This document shows, in pieces, positions 23,537 to 31,984 of a stretch of 64,000 bases of DNA. This DNA is from JALZAA01 sp035316025 (lineage in GTDB: Bacteria > Actinomycetota > Acidimicrobiia > IMCC26256 > JACDBD01). The notes beneath the pieces are model-generated. The model had not been told where the DNA came from. It saw only the letters and a program-made list of their open reading frames with translations, and ran no database searches. Made by a program: the position numbers and the translations under genes. Location of the stretch: positions 5,295 to 69,294 of the forward strand of contig DATFXL010000102.1 of NCBI GenBank assembly GCA_035316025.1, read 5' to 3'. The number at the start of each line of letters is the position of its first letter. The stretch's first letter is position 1.

Positions 23537-24298
23537 ATGCACCCATCATGGATTGACTCGCACTGCCATCTGCAGTCCCTGAGTGATCCCGAGGGCGGGA
23601 TCGAGCGGGCGCGTGACGCGGGCGTGAGCGCGATGGTGTGCGTGGGCACCGACCTCGAGACGTCACGTCAGACGGTCGAGCTCGCGGCGGGTCATCGCGA
23701 CGTCGACGCCACGGTCGGCCTCCACCCCCACGACGCGGCGAAGCTGCCGGCCGAATGGGACGCGCTGGAAGAGCTCGCGGGAGCGCCCGGCATCGTGGGG
23801 ATCGGCGAGACCGGCTTCGACTTCCACTACATGCACAGCCCGGCGGACGCGCAGGAGGCGGCCTTCCGGGCCCAGATCGGCCTCGCGAAGCAGCTCGACC
23901 GGGCTCTCGTCGTCCACTCCCGCGATGCGTGGGACGACACGTTCGGCGTCCTGGCTGACGAGGGCGCGCCGGCGTGCACGGTGATGCATTGCTTCACCGG
24001 CGGTCCCGGCGAGGCGCGCCGGGCGCTCGACCTCGGCGCGTTCCTGTCGTACAGCGGCATCGTGACGTTCGCCGGCGCCGACGACGTGCGCGCCGCCGCC
24101 GCCGTGACGCCGCTCGACCGGCTCCTCGTCGAGACCGACGCGCCGTATCTCGCGCCAGTGCCCCGCCGGGGTCGCGTGAACGAGCCCGCATATGTCGGCT
24201 TGGTCGGCGCGGCCTTGGCCGCGGCCACCGGTCGGGCGGAGGCCGAGATCGCCGAATGCACCGCCGCGAACGCGAGCGCGGTATTCCGCAGTCGGTGA
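23537..24298 (+). CDS. tatD: TatD family metal-dependent hydrolase (DNase)
   Basis: This 253-residue TIM-barrel hydrolase has the family metal ligands: DSHCHL (HxH) at residues 7-12, GIGETGFDFHY, LVVHSRDAWDD, MHCFTGGPGEARRAL and ETDAPYLAPVP. TatD proteins are 3'-5' exonucleases or deoxyribonucleases involved in DNA quality control. It lies 30 bases after metG and upstream of the G5/DUF348 protein, matching the order seen in many actinobacteria. Confidence 0.93.
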   Translation: MHPSWIDSHCHLQSLSDPEGGIERARDAGVSAMVCVGTDLETSRQTVELAAGHRDVDATVGLHPHDAAKLPAEWDALEELAGAPGIVGIGETGFDFHYMHSPADAQEAAFRAQIGLAKQLDRALVVHSRDAWDDTFGVLADEGAPACTVMHCFTGGPGEARRALDLGAFLSYSGIVTFAGADDVRAAAAVTPLDRLLVETDAPYLAPVPRRGRVNEPAYVGLVGAALAAATGRAEAEIAECTAANASAVFRSR

Positions 24299-24314
24299 GG
24301 CACTCTTCACTCGG

Positions 24315-24344
24315 TTGACCGGCGAGACGGAGCCTCGCTAGGTT
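24315..24344 (+). promoter_or_regulatory. Sigma-70-type promoter of the G5/DUF348 gene
   Basis: TTGACC (24315-24320) and TAGGTT (24339-24344) are separated by 18 bases and lie about 155 bases before the downstream coding region, leaving a long structured leader. If the leader element starts at GGTTGCC, the -10 and the aptamer 5' edge overlap, so one of the two assignments may be wrong. Confidence 0.4.
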
Positions 24345-24472
24345 GCCGCGCACGTTCCCGGCGCCCTGATCCTGACCGAGGCGCGGAATCATGCACGCTC
24401 GGACCTCCGGGAGGCGGACCCGATTCCCGAGCACCTAGCCGGCATAGACCCGCCGTCGCCCGAACGACGGCG
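24341..24472 (+). ncRNA. Possible ydaO/yuaA (c-di-AMP) riboswitch-like leader
   Basis: The leader begins GGTTGCCG (24341-24348). This can pair with CGGCA (24440-24444) and ACC (24448-24450) to close a P1-like helix. Inside are GGAATC (24385-24390), CCCGA (24419-24423) and CACCTAGCCGG, which resemble parts of the ydaO consensus but with clear differences. An 8-bp hairpin CGCCGTCG-(6)-CGACGGCG at 24451-24472 follows and could be an expression platform. Rpf-type cell-wall genes are known ydaO targets in actinobacteria. The match is by eye and incomplete. Confidence 0.42.
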
Positions 24473-24498
24473 CAAAATCGTCTACAAGTCGCGCGCAC

Positions 24499-25605
24499 GT
24501 GACGCGCACTCCGACGCGCGGACGTGGGTTCCCTTCCCGAACGTCGACTCGTTCCAGACGCTCGAGGATCTTCTCGACGACGACGAACACGTTTCCGTCC
24601 GGACACACGCGAACGATTGCTGACTCGCCGGTTACCGTCGCCAACGCCCCGAAGCCAGAACCCGCGCCGGCACAGGAGCACCCACCGGCGATTTCCAAAC
24701 CGCACCGGACGCCACCACGCACCCGGCGGGTGCGTCGACAGCAGCGACGCCGGCGCCAGCAGCGCAGAGTCGCCTTCGTTGCGCTCGTGTTGCTCACAGC
24801 GGCCGCCGCTACGCTCGAACTCCCGCAGCTCCAACGCCGCTCGCCGCAGCTGACGATCCGCGTAGAGGGTAAGGAGCGGGTCAGCGTTCGGACCAACGCT
24901 ACGAACGTTGCCGGCGCGCTACGAGCCCGCCACGTCAAGGTCGACGCCGGCGACCGTGTCCGGCCGCGTCCGACCGCCCGGGTGTCCGATGGCATGACCG
25001 TCGATGTGTTCCGATCCTTCCCGGTCACCGTCGACTTGGACGGGGTAGTCACTCCCGTGAAGACGACGTGGGCGAGGCCGGCCCGGGTGCTCGAGCAACT
25101 CCGGCTCGATCCCGACAACGTGTCGATCGTCGCCGCGCCCCCGCGCCTCACCCAGGGCTCATCGCTGGCGATCCGTACCCTGCGGCGGGTTACGGTCTCC
25201 GTCGACGGCACCCGGCATGCGGAGACCACTCCGGCCCGAAACGTCGGAGAGCTCCTCGAACAGAGGCGTGTCGCACTGGGTCCAGAGGACGACCTGTCGC
25301 CATCGGCGGACACCGGGCTCACCAACGGCATGACCGTCACCGTGTCCCGCGTCGTCAAAGACACCGAAACGAACGACGAGCCCCTGCCGCCGCCCACGGT
25401 GAAGCAGGACGATCCCGCCATGGCCGTGGGTCGACAAGGTGTGGTGCAAGGCGGCGTTCCCGGGGTCCAACTGCTCGTCTACGAGATCACCAAACGGGAC
25501 GGCCGCGAGGTCGAGCGCACGCCGATCTCGAGCGAGACCGTCGAGCCGCCGACGCCGACGATCATCGCCATCGGGAGCGCGCCGGCGAACTCGTCCGCCG
25601 GCTAG
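24499..25605 (+). CDS. G5/DUF348 protein, RpfB-like without the lytic domain
   Basis: The product (368 residues from GTG 24499) has a basic N-terminus, one membrane anchor at about residues 91-110, and three ubiquitin-like DUF348 repeats (about 117-165, 168-218 and 223-275). It ends in a G5 domain (about 295-355) close to the stop. RpfB of actinobacteria has the same layout but adds a transglycosylase-like Rpf domain, which is absent here; rsmA starts 63 bases later, leaving no room for it. It may bind peptidoglycan without cleaving it. The start is uncertain: no ribosome-binding site precedes GTG 24499, and an ATT at 24616 is the only later near-start before the anchor. Confidence 0.8.
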   Translation: MTRTPTRGRGFPSRTSTRSRRSRIFSTTTNTFPSGHTRTIADSPVTVANAPKPEPAPAQEHPPAISKPHRTPPRTRRVRRQQRRRRQQRRVAFVALVLLTAAAATLELPQLQRRSPQLTIRVEGKERVSVRTNATNVAGALRARHVKVDAGDRVRPRPTARVSDGMTVDVFRSFPVTVDLDGVVTPVKTTWARPARVLEQLRLDPDNVSIVAAPPRLTQGSSLAIRTLRRVTVSVDGTRHAETTPARNVGELLEQRRVALGPEDDLSPSADTGLTNGMTVTVSRVVKDTETNDEPLPPPTVKQDDPAMAVGRQGVVQGGVPGVQLLVYEITKRDGREVERTPISSETVEPPTPTIIAIGSAPANSSAG

Positions 25606-25668
25606 GCGTATCGCCCAGCGATCGCGGAGCCATCCGTTTTCGGAGGCTCGGTTGTAGCGTCGCTCGCG

Positions 25669-26502
25669 ATGGCGCTCTTGACGCCGGGCGACATACGGGC
25701 GCTGCTGGCGGAGCACGGGCTTCGAACGTCACGTCGCTTCGGGCAACACTTCCTCGCCGACCCGAACACCGCCCGCCGCATCGTGCGCCTCGCCGGGGTG
25801 GAGGCCGGCGACCGCGTCCTCGAGATCGGGCCCGGACTCGGGTCGCTCACCCTCGCGTTGCGCGAGCGGGGATGCGACGTGCTCGCGCTCGAGGTCGACC
25901 GCAAGCTGGCGAATGTCCTGGAGGAGGTCGTGGCCGGCGATGACGGCGTCCGCGTCGTCACCGGCGACGCGCTCGCCGTCGACCTCGATGCACTCCTCGG
26001 CTCCAGACCGTGGCGCTGCGTGTCGAACCTGCCGTACAACGTCGCAACGCCGGTCGTCATCCGGTTGCTCGAGCAGGCACCGTCGGTGAGCGCCGCGCTC
26101 GTCATGGTGCAGCGGGAGGCTGCGGACCGCCTCGTGGCCGGCCCGGGATCCGCCGCCTACGGTGCGGTGTCCGTGCGCGTCGCGTACTACGCCGACGCAA
26201 CGATCGTCGGCATGGTCCCGCGCTCGGTCTTCGTTCCCGTCCCGAAGGTCGATTCCGCTCTCGTCGAACTCGTCCGGCGCGACGCGCCACCGGTCGACGT
26301 CCCCTCTCGCGAGCGGCTCTTCGCCCTCGTCCGAGCCGGGTTTGCACATCGTCGCAAGATGCTTCGACGCACGCTGCGTCCAGTGCTCGGCGAGCGCGCT
26401 GTCCACGTCCTTACGAATGCGGGCGTCGACCCGGCCGCCCGCGCCGAGTCGCTCGGGATCGTCGACTGGGCCGCGTTGGCGAACGCCGAGACGACGCCGT
26501 GA
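25669..26502 (+). CDS. rsmA: 16S rRNA (adenine(1518)-N6/adenine(1519)-N6)-dimethyltransferase
   Basis: RsmA/KsgA dimethylates A1518 and A1519 of 16S rRNA late in small-subunit assembly. The 277-residue protein has SRRFGQHFLADPNTA, the SAM motif VLEIGPGLGSLTLAL, and the catalytic NLPYNVATPV (NLPY). GFAHRRKMLRRTL marks the C-terminal domain. It overlaps ispE by four bases, the usual actinobacterial arrangement. Confidence 0.95.
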   Translation: MALLTPGDIRALLAEHGLRTSRRFGQHFLADPNTARRIVRLAGVEAGDRVLEIGPGLGSLTLALRERGCDVLALEVDRKLANVLEEVVAGDDGVRVVTGDALAVDLDALLGSRPWRCVSNLPYNVATPVVIRLLEQAPSVSAALVMVQREAADRLVAGPGSAAYGAVSVRVAYYADATIVGMVPRSVFVPVPKVDSALVELVRRDAPPVDVPSRERLFALVRAGFAHRRKMLRRTLRPVLGERAVHVLTNAGVDPAARAESLGIVDWAALANAETTP

Positions 26503-27398
26503 GCACCGCGCACGTCGAACGGGTCCGCGCCACCGCGTTCGCGAAGCTCACTTTGTCGCTGCGCGTGCTCGGACCGCCCCGCGCCGACGGCTTTCACGAC
26601 GTCGAGGCGCTCACTGTTCCGATCGGGCAGCCCCACGACGCGCTCGAGGCCGTCGCAGCGCCGGACCAGCCGGGAATCACGCTCGACGTGGTCGCGGGCG
26701 ACGACGGCGTGCCCACCGGCCGCGAGAACCTGGCCGTGCGGGCGGCGGAGAGCCTGCTCGCCCGTTCCCGGCGAGGCGGGCGCGGCGTGCAGCTCGCGCT
26801 GCGGAAGCGCATCCCGTCCGCGCGCGGGCTCGGCGGCGGATCGGCCGACGCCGCCGCCTCCCTGCTCGCGGTGCACCAGCTCCTCGAGGCGAAGGTCCCC
26901 GACGCGGAGCTCTTCGCGCTCGCGGCCGACCTCGGCTCCGACGTGCCGTTCTTCCTCGCCGGCGGGGCGGCATGGATGCGTGGCCGGGGCGACGTGCTCG
27001 AGCGCGTCGCGCTGCGGCCGGGTCTCCCGATGCTCGTCGTGATGCCGCCGTTCCCCCTCGCGACGGTCGACGTCTACCGCGCGTGGGACGACCTCGCCGG
27101 ACCGCGCTCGCCCCGGTCGGTGCCCTCGCCCGAGCCAATCGCCGGGCTCGTCCCCGAGCTGGTCAACGACCTCGAGCCCGCCGCCGAGCAGGTCGACCCG
27201 CGACTGCGTCCGCTTCGCGAGCGCATCGAGGACGCGGCCGGCCGTGGCGCGCTGATGGCGGGGAGCGGACCGACCTATGTGGTGCTCGCCGACCGCCCCG
27301 TCGGCCTGCCCGAGCGGGCCGAGGAGCTGTCGGGCGCCGTCGGCGTGCCGGTCCTGGCGGCGGCGACCGTCTCGAAGGCGGTACGGCTCGAGGTGTGA
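26499..27398 (+). CDS. ispE: 4-diphosphocytidyl-2-C-methyl-D-erythritol kinase
   Basis: IspE phosphorylates CDP-methylerythritol in the MEP isoprenoid pathway. This GHMP kinase has AFAKLTLSLRVLG near the N-terminus, the ATP loop PSARGLGGGSADAAASL, LGSDVPFFLAGG, and the C-terminal GALMAGSGPTYVVL. It is 299 residues from GTG 26499, which overlaps the rsmA stop (GTGA). A strong hairpin terminator follows at 27415. Confidence 0.94.
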   Translation: MSTAHVERVRATAFAKLTLSLRVLGPPRADGFHDVEALTVPIGQPHDALEAVAAPDQPGITLDVVAGDDGVPTGRENLAVRAAESLLARSRRGGRGVQLALRKRIPSARGLGGGSADAAASLLAVHQLLEAKVPDAELFALAADLGSDVPFFLAGGAAWMRGRGDVLERVALRPGLPMLVVMPPFPLATVDVYRAWDDLAGPRSPRSVPSPEPIAGLVPELVNDLEPAAEQVDPRLRPLRERIEDAAGRGALMAGSGPTYVVLADRPVGLPERAEELSGAVGVPVLAAATVSKAVRLEV

Positions 27399-27414
27399 CG
27401 GCGGCCCGACGCGC

Positions 27415-27440
27415 TTCGGCCGCCCAAAGGGGCGGCCGAA
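27415..27440. terminator. Hairpin terminator between ispE and bS22
   Basis: Perfect 11-bp arms (27415-27425 and 27430-27440) enclose the loop AAAG, 16 bases after the ispE stop and 26 bases before the convergent bS22 stop. There is no clear T-tract. It probably serves both directions. Confidence 0.6.
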
Positions 27441-27465
27441 CCCGAGACGACCGGGATCGCGCGCG

Positions 27466-27567
27466 CTAGCGACCCTGCTGTCGGCGCTGCCAGCGCGTCT
27501 TCTTCAGCAGCTTCTTGTGCTTCTTCTTCCGCATGCGCTTGCGGCGCTTCTTGATCAGCGATCCCAT
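27466..27567 (-). CDS. 30S ribosomal protein bS22 (AURKAIP1/COX24 family, 33 aa)
   Basis: The 33-residue product starts MGSLIKKRRKRMRKKKHKKL and continues LKKTRWQRRQQGR. This is the pattern of the actinobacterial small ribosomal protein bS22, which sits near the decoding centre in mycobacterial ribosome structures and resembles the mitochondrial AURKAIP1/COX24 domain. It lies on the minus strand, convergent with ispE and divergent from tRNA-Gln. Its size puts it below many annotation cut-offs. Confidence 0.88.
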   Translation of the reverse strand: MGSLIKKRRKRMRKKKHKKLLKKTRWQRRQQGR

Positions 27568-27659
27568 GACGGCGTGTGACGCTATCGGCGCCGTTCACGA
27601 GCTGTCACATTGTGTGGCTCACGACCGCGCACCCGCGGCGGTATGGTCAGGATGGTCGA

Positions 27660-27730
27660 TCGGGGGTGGTGTAACGGCAGCACGGGGTCCTTTGGAGTCC
27701 CAGGTCGAGGTTCGATGCCTCGCCCCCGAG
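27660..27730 (+). tRNA. tRNA-Gln (anticodon TTG)
   Basis: The 71-base cloverleaf has acceptor arms TCGGGGG and CCCCCGA with discriminator G, a D arm GTG...CAC, and the anticodon loop CTTTGGA with TTG at 27692-27694. The T arm is CGAGG-TTCGATG-CCTCG. CCA is not encoded. The anticodon stem has a T-T mismatch at positions 30-40 but is otherwise paired. A TATGGT at 27642-27647 could be its -10. The position just before glmU is common in actinobacteria. Confidence 0.93.
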
Positions 27731-27783
27731 CCCGAGGGGCCTCAGCTGCACGCCGCTCCACGAGCCCGGCAGGAGGTGAGCGC

Positions 27784-29202
27784 ATGACCCAGTACCGGCC
27801 ACTGTCGGCAGTCGTCCTGGCCGCGGGCGAGGGCACGCGCATGCGCTCCGAGACGCCGAAGGTCCTGCATCCGCTGTGCGGGCGACCGATGCTTCTGCAC
27901 GTCATCGACGCCCTCGTCGCGCTCCCGCTCGAGCGCATCGTGGTCGTCGTCGGTCACGGCGCGGAGCGGGTGACGAAGACGCTGCAGGAACAGGCGGCGA
28001 CCGAGCTGCCGGTCGAGTTCGTCGAACAGCACGTTCAACGGGGCACGGGCGATGCCGCCAGCGTCGCGCTCACTTCGGGCGTCTGGGATCTCGACGCCGA
28101 GGACGACCTTCTCGTCGTCCCCGGTGACGCGCCGTTGCTGCGCGCCGAGACGCTGGCCGCGCTCGCCCGGGCGCACCGGGAAGCCGACGCCGCCGCCACC
28201 GTCCTCACTGCGATCCTCCACCCGCCGACGGGCTACGGCCGCGTCGTGCGCGACGAGAACGGCGCCGTCGACCACATCGTCGAGCACGCCGATGGCACGC
28301 CCGAGGAGCTCGCCATCGACGAGATCAACACGTCGATCTACTGCTTCCGGCGGGGCTTGCTCGCCCCGGCGCTGCGCCGCCTGAGCCCCGAGAACGCGCA
28401 GGGCGAGTACTACCTGACCGACGCGGTCAGTGTGCTGAAGGAGACCGGACATGCGGTGATCGGCGTCGTCGCCGACGATCCGGACGAGACCGCCGGCGTC
28501 AACGATCGCGAGCAGCTCGCCGCCGTCGAAGCGGCGCTGCGTCGTCGTATCAACCAGCGATGGATGCGCGACGGCGTCTCGATGACGGATCCCGAGCGCA
28601 CGTACGTCGACGCCACCGTCGAGCTCGAGCCCGACGTCCAGCTGCTCCCCGGCACGATGCTCGCCGGGCGGACGGTCGTCGGCGCCCGGTCGGTCATCGG
28701 TCCCGACGCGCAGCTGACGGACACGATCGTCGGCGAGGGTGCGATGGTGCGCCAGACGGTCGCCGACGAGTCCGAGATCGGCGACGACGCCACCGTGGGG
28801 CCGTACGTTCGCCTCCGGCCCGGCGCCCGCCTCGCTCCCCGCGCCCACGTCGGCACGTTCGTCGAGATCAAGAACTCGGAGATCGGTGAGGGGGCGAAGG
28901 TTCCACACCTCGCGTACATCGGCGACGCTGAGATCGGCGACGGCGCCAACATCGGCGCGGGGACGATCACCGCCAACTACGACGGGCGGGAGAAGCACCG
29001 GACCAAGGTCGGGAAGAACGCTCGGATCTCGTCCAACACCGTCCTCGTCGCGCCGGTCGAGATCGGCGACGAGGCGTACACGGGCGCCGGTGCCGTGGTC
29101 ACCCGGGACGTTCCCCCGCGTGCGATGGCGAAGGGCGTCCCGGCTCAAATCACCGAAGGCTGGCTCGACGAGCGCGATGCTGAGCGGGACGAGCGGCGGT
29201 AA
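27784..29202 (+). CDS. glmU: Bifunctional UDP-GlcNAc pyrophosphorylase/glucosamine-1-phosphate acetyltransferase
   Basis: GlmU makes UDP-GlcNAc for peptidoglycan. The 472-residue protein has an N-terminal nucleotidyltransferase with VVLAAGEGTRMRSETPKVLHPLCGRPM, and a C-terminal left-handed beta-helix of hexapeptide repeats (about 255-450) with ANIGAGTITANYDG at the acetyltransferase site. ATG 27784 starts the conserved SAVVLAAG region. The frame is open further upstream through the tRNA gene, which cannot be coding. prs follows 17 bases later. Confidence 0.96.
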   Translation: MTQYRPLSAVVLAAGEGTRMRSETPKVLHPLCGRPMLLHVIDALVALPLERIVVVVGHGAERVTKTLQEQAATELPVEFVEQHVQRGTGDAASVALTSGVWDLDAEDDLLVVPGDAPLLRAETLAALARAHREADAAATVLTAILHPPTGYGRVVRDENGAVDHIVEHADGTPEELAIDEINTSIYCFRRGLLAPALRRLSPENAQGEYYLTDAVSVLKETGHAVIGVVADDPDETAGVNDREQLAAVEAALRRRINQRWMRDGVSMTDPERTYVDATVELEPDVQLLPGTMLAGRTVVGARSVIGPDAQLTDTIVGEGAMVRQTVADESEIGDDATVGPYVRLRPGARLAPRAHVGTFVEIKNSEIGEGAKVPHLAYIGDAEIGDGANIGAGTITANYDGREKHRTKVGKNARISSNTVLVAPVEIGDEAYTGAGAVVTRDVPPRAMAKGVPAQITEGWLDERDAERDERR

Positions 29203-29219
29203 CGGGGGAGGCGGCGGCG

Positions 29220-30206
29220 ATGGAGGTGGTGACCAAGAAGAAGCTGATGCTCTTCGCCGGCCGGGGCAACGAACAGCTGAGCAAGGAGATCGCCGAGCAC
29301 CTCAAGGTCCCCCTGGGCGAGGTCATCCTGTCGACCTTCGCCAACGGCGAGATCTACTGCCGGTACGGCGAGAGCATCCGCGGCGCCGACGTCTTCATCC
29401 TCCAGGCGCACTGCGACCCGATCAACGACCGGATCTGGGAGCAGCTGCTGATGATCGACGCCGCCAAGCGGGCGTCGGCGAAGCGCATCACCGCCGTCTG
29501 CCCCTTCTACGGCTATGCCCGTCAGGACCGAAAGGCCGAGGGGCGCGAGCCGATCAGCGCCCGGATGCTCGCCGACTGCATCACCGTGGCCGGCGCCGAC
29601 CGGGTCGTCACGGTCGACCTGCACACGGGGCAGGCGCAGGGCTTCTTCGACATGCCGGTCGACCATCTCACCGGTGTCCCGATCCTGGCGAACTATCTTG
29701 CCGACAAGGTCTCGGGCGAGGTCACGGTCGTGTCTCCCGACGCCGGCGGCGGCAAGCTGACCCGCCGGTTCGCCAACTATCTGGGCGAGCACGACGACAT
29801 CGACGCCGACCTCGCCTTCATCGACAAGCGCCGGCCCAAAGGCACGCACAATGTCGCCGAGGCGACGGAGGTCGTCGGCGTCGTCGAGGGTCGCACGTGC
29901 ATCCTCATCGACGACATGATCGACACCGCCGGCACCGTGTGCAGTGCCGCCCGGCTACTGACCGAGCGCGGCGCGAGCGCCGTGTACGTACTCGCCACGC
30001 ACGGCATCCTGTCGGGGCCCGCGGTCGAGCGCTTGCGCGACGCGCCGATCCGCGAGGTCGTGCTGACCAATAGTCTGCCGATCCCGGGCGAGAAGCAGTT
30101 CGAGAGCCTCACCGTGCTGTCGATCGCTCCGATCGTCGCCCACGCGCTCGACGCCGTCTTCGAGGACACGTCTGTCAGCGAGATCTTCCGCGGCGACAAC
30201 GTCTGA
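29220..30206 (+). CDS. prs: Ribose-phosphate pyrophosphokinase
   Basis: Prs makes PRPP from ribose-5-phosphate and ATP for nucleotide, histidine and tryptophan synthesis. The 328-residue protein has FANGEIYCRYGESIRGADVF, the PRPP-synthase signature VVTVDLHTGQAQGFF and the PRPP-binding loop CILIDDMIDTAGTV. It starts at ATG 29220, preceded by GGGGGAGG, and forms an operon with glmU, as in many Gram-positive bacteria. Confidence 0.96.
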   Translation: MEVVTKKKLMLFAGRGNEQLSKEIAEHLKVPLGEVILSTFANGEIYCRYGESIRGADVFILQAHCDPINDRIWEQLLMIDAAKRASAKRITAVCPFYGYARQDRKAEGREPISARMLADCITVAGADRVVTVDLHTGQAQGFFDMPVDHLTGVPILANYLADKVSGEVTVVSPDAGGGKLTRRFANYLGEHDDIDADLAFIDKRRPKGTHNVAEATEVVGVVEGRTCILIDDMIDTAGTVCSAARLLTERGASAVYVLATHGILSGPAVERLRDAPIREVVLTNSLPIPGEKQFESLTVLSIAPIVAHALDAVFEDTSVSEIFRGDNV

Positions 30207-30227
30207 CACGAGGTATAACTGCCGGCC

Positions 30228-31100
30228 GTGACCCGCGTCGGCTCGATCGAGTCTCTCTGGCGGTACCCCGCCAAGTCGATGATGGGCGACCGCTTCTCCA
30301 CGGTCGCGATCGACGAGGGCGGCGTCATCGGCGACCGCGCCTGGGCGGTCCGGGACGAGGTGCGAGGCGCGATCCGCGGCGCGAAGAAGATCGGCGGCCT
30401 GATGCGGCTGCACGCGCGCTACGTGCGAGAGCCAGAGCCCGGCAGTGCGCCGCCGCCGATCGAGATGACGGCACCCGACGGGCAGCGCGTCCGCTCCGAC
30501 GACGACGATGTGCACGATCGACTCACCGAGTTGCTGGGTCATCAGGTGACGCTGTGGCCGCTGCGACCCAAGGAGGATCTCGACCACTATCGGCGTGGCG
30601 CGCCGGATACCGATGACGTCGGCGCGGAGATGCGCTCCATGTTCGGCCGTGAACCCGACGAGCCGCTCCCGACGTTCGAAGGGATCCCACTCGACGTGCT
30701 CGTCGAGTACGAGTCCCCGCCGGGGACGTATTTCGACGCCTTCCCGATCCACATCGTGACGGACCGGTCGTTGGCGACCCTCGCCCGGCTCTCTCCCGGC
30801 TCCGACTTCGACGTGCGGCGGTTCCGCCCGAACGTCGTGGTCGCCGCCGACGAGGGCATCGAGGGCGACTTCCCCGAACGAGCGTGGCTCGGGCGGACGC
30901 TCGAGATCGGCGGCGCCGAGCTCGAGGTGACAGCATCGTGCCCGCGGTGCGTCATGGTGACCCGCGACCTCGCCGACCTTCCCGAGGACCGCCACGTCCT
31001 GCGCACGATCGTCCGCCACGCCGACCAGAACATCGGCGTGTACGCCAACGTGGTTCGCCCGGGCAGACTGCACGCCGGAGCTTCGGTCACCCTCTGCTGA
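30228..31100 (+). CDS. MOSC domain-containing protein
   Basis: This 290-residue protein has an N-terminal MOSC_N beta-barrel (SIESLWRYPAKSMMGDRFSTVAIDEGGVIGDRAWAV) and a MOSC domain (about 150-285). The conserved cysteine appears in ASCPRCVMVTRDLADL. MOSC proteins handle molybdenum-cofactor sulfur or act like YiiM/mARC on N-hydroxylated compounds. It could relate to the molybdopterin oxidoreductase at 8768, but it is far from it. GTG 30228 is used. Confidence 0.87.
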   Translation: MTRVGSIESLWRYPAKSMMGDRFSTVAIDEGGVIGDRAWAVRDEVRGAIRGAKKIGGLMRLHARYVREPEPGSAPPPIEMTAPDGQRVRSDDDDVHDRLTELLGHQVTLWPLRPKEDLDHYRRGAPDTDDVGAEMRSMFGREPDEPLPTFEGIPLDVLVEYESPPGTYFDAFPIHIVTDRSLATLARLSPGSDFDVRRFRPNVVVAADEGIEGDFPERAWLGRTLEIGGAELEVTASCPRCVMVTRDLADLPEDRHVLRTIVRHADQNIGVYANVVRPGRLHAGASVTLC

Positions 31101-31114
31101 CGGAAGGAGCCACC

Positions 31115-31984
31115 GTGCTGGAGCGACCCGAGTACCCGCCCGGTGTCCCGTGCTGGATCGACACTGCGCAACCGGATCCCGACGCCGCGACCCTGTTCTA
31201 TGGCGGGCTGTTCGGGTGGGAGTTCGAGAACCACATGCCGGCCGGCGCGCCGGGCAAGTACTTCATGGCCCGCCTTCACGGCCGTGACGTCGCCGCGGTG
31301 GGCTCCCAGCCCGAGGGCGCACCCCCGATGCCGGTGTGGACCACCTACATCGCCGTCGCCGATGCCGATGCGGCGGCGGCGAAGGTGACGAAGGCGGGCG
31401 GGAGCACGCTCGCCGAGCCGTTCGACGTGTTCGAGGCCGGGCGCATGGGCGTGTTCTCGGATCCGCAGGGGGCGGCGTTCTCGGTATGGCAGGCGAAGCA
31501 GACCATCGGCGCCCAGCTCGTCAACGACCCGGGAACCTGGAACTTCAGCGACCTCAACACTCGTGACCGGGACGGCGCCGCCGCCTTCTACGGCGAGGTC
31601 TTCGGCTGGGTCGCCGAGACCTTGGAAGGAGGCGGGATGGAATTCTCGTTCCTGCGCCTCCCGGGGTACGGAGACTTCCTCGTCGAGAAGGTGAACCCGG
31701 ACCTGCGAGCCGGGCAGGCGGAAGCGGGCGCGCCGTCCGGGTTCGAGGATGTCGTCGCCGGACTGGTGCCGATGACGAGCGATCGGTTCCCGGACGACGT
31801 GCCGCCGCACTGGAGCGTCACGTTCGCGGTCGACGACGCCGACGCGAGCGCAGCCCGGGCCGAAGAGCTCGGCGGCACGATCGTGGCACCCCCGATGGAC
31901 GCAGGACCGACTCGCATTGCAGTCGTGCGCGACCCACAAGGCGCGGTGTTCACGGTGAGTCGGTTCTACCCGGAGCGCTTATGA
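31115..31984 (+). CDS. VOC family protein with two glyoxalase-like domains
   Basis: This 289-residue protein has two vicinal-oxygen-chelate modules. The first, about 8-130, contains GVPCWIDTAQPDPDAATLFYGGLFGWEFE. The second, about 145-285, contains DLNTRDRDGAAAFYGEVFGWVAE. Family members include glyoxalases, antibiotic-resistance proteins and dioxygenases. GTG 31115 is supported by GGAAGGAG at 31102-31109. The stop overlaps the next gene (ATGA), so it is coupled to the TIGR03086 protein. Confidence 0.88.
   Translation: MLERPEYPPGVPCWIDTAQPDPDAATLFYGGLFGWEFENHMPAGAPGKYFMARLHGRDVAAVGSQPEGAPPMPVWTTYIAVADADAAAAKVTKAGGSTLAEPFDVFEAGRMGVFSDPQGAAFSVWQAKQTIGAQLVNDPGTWNFSDLNTRDRDGAAAFYGEVFGWVAETLEGGGMEFSFLRLPGYGDFLVEKVNPDLRAGQAEAGAPSGFEDVVAGLVPMTSDRFPDDVPPHWSVTFAVDDADASAARAEELGGTIVAPPMDAGPTRIAVVRDPQGAVFTVSRFYPERL

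Noticed and set aside
24435..25421. A long open frame opposite the G5/DUF348 gene
   Set aside because: It is Ser/Arg/Thr-rich with no motif, and the plus strand carries recognisable DUF348 and G5 domains.
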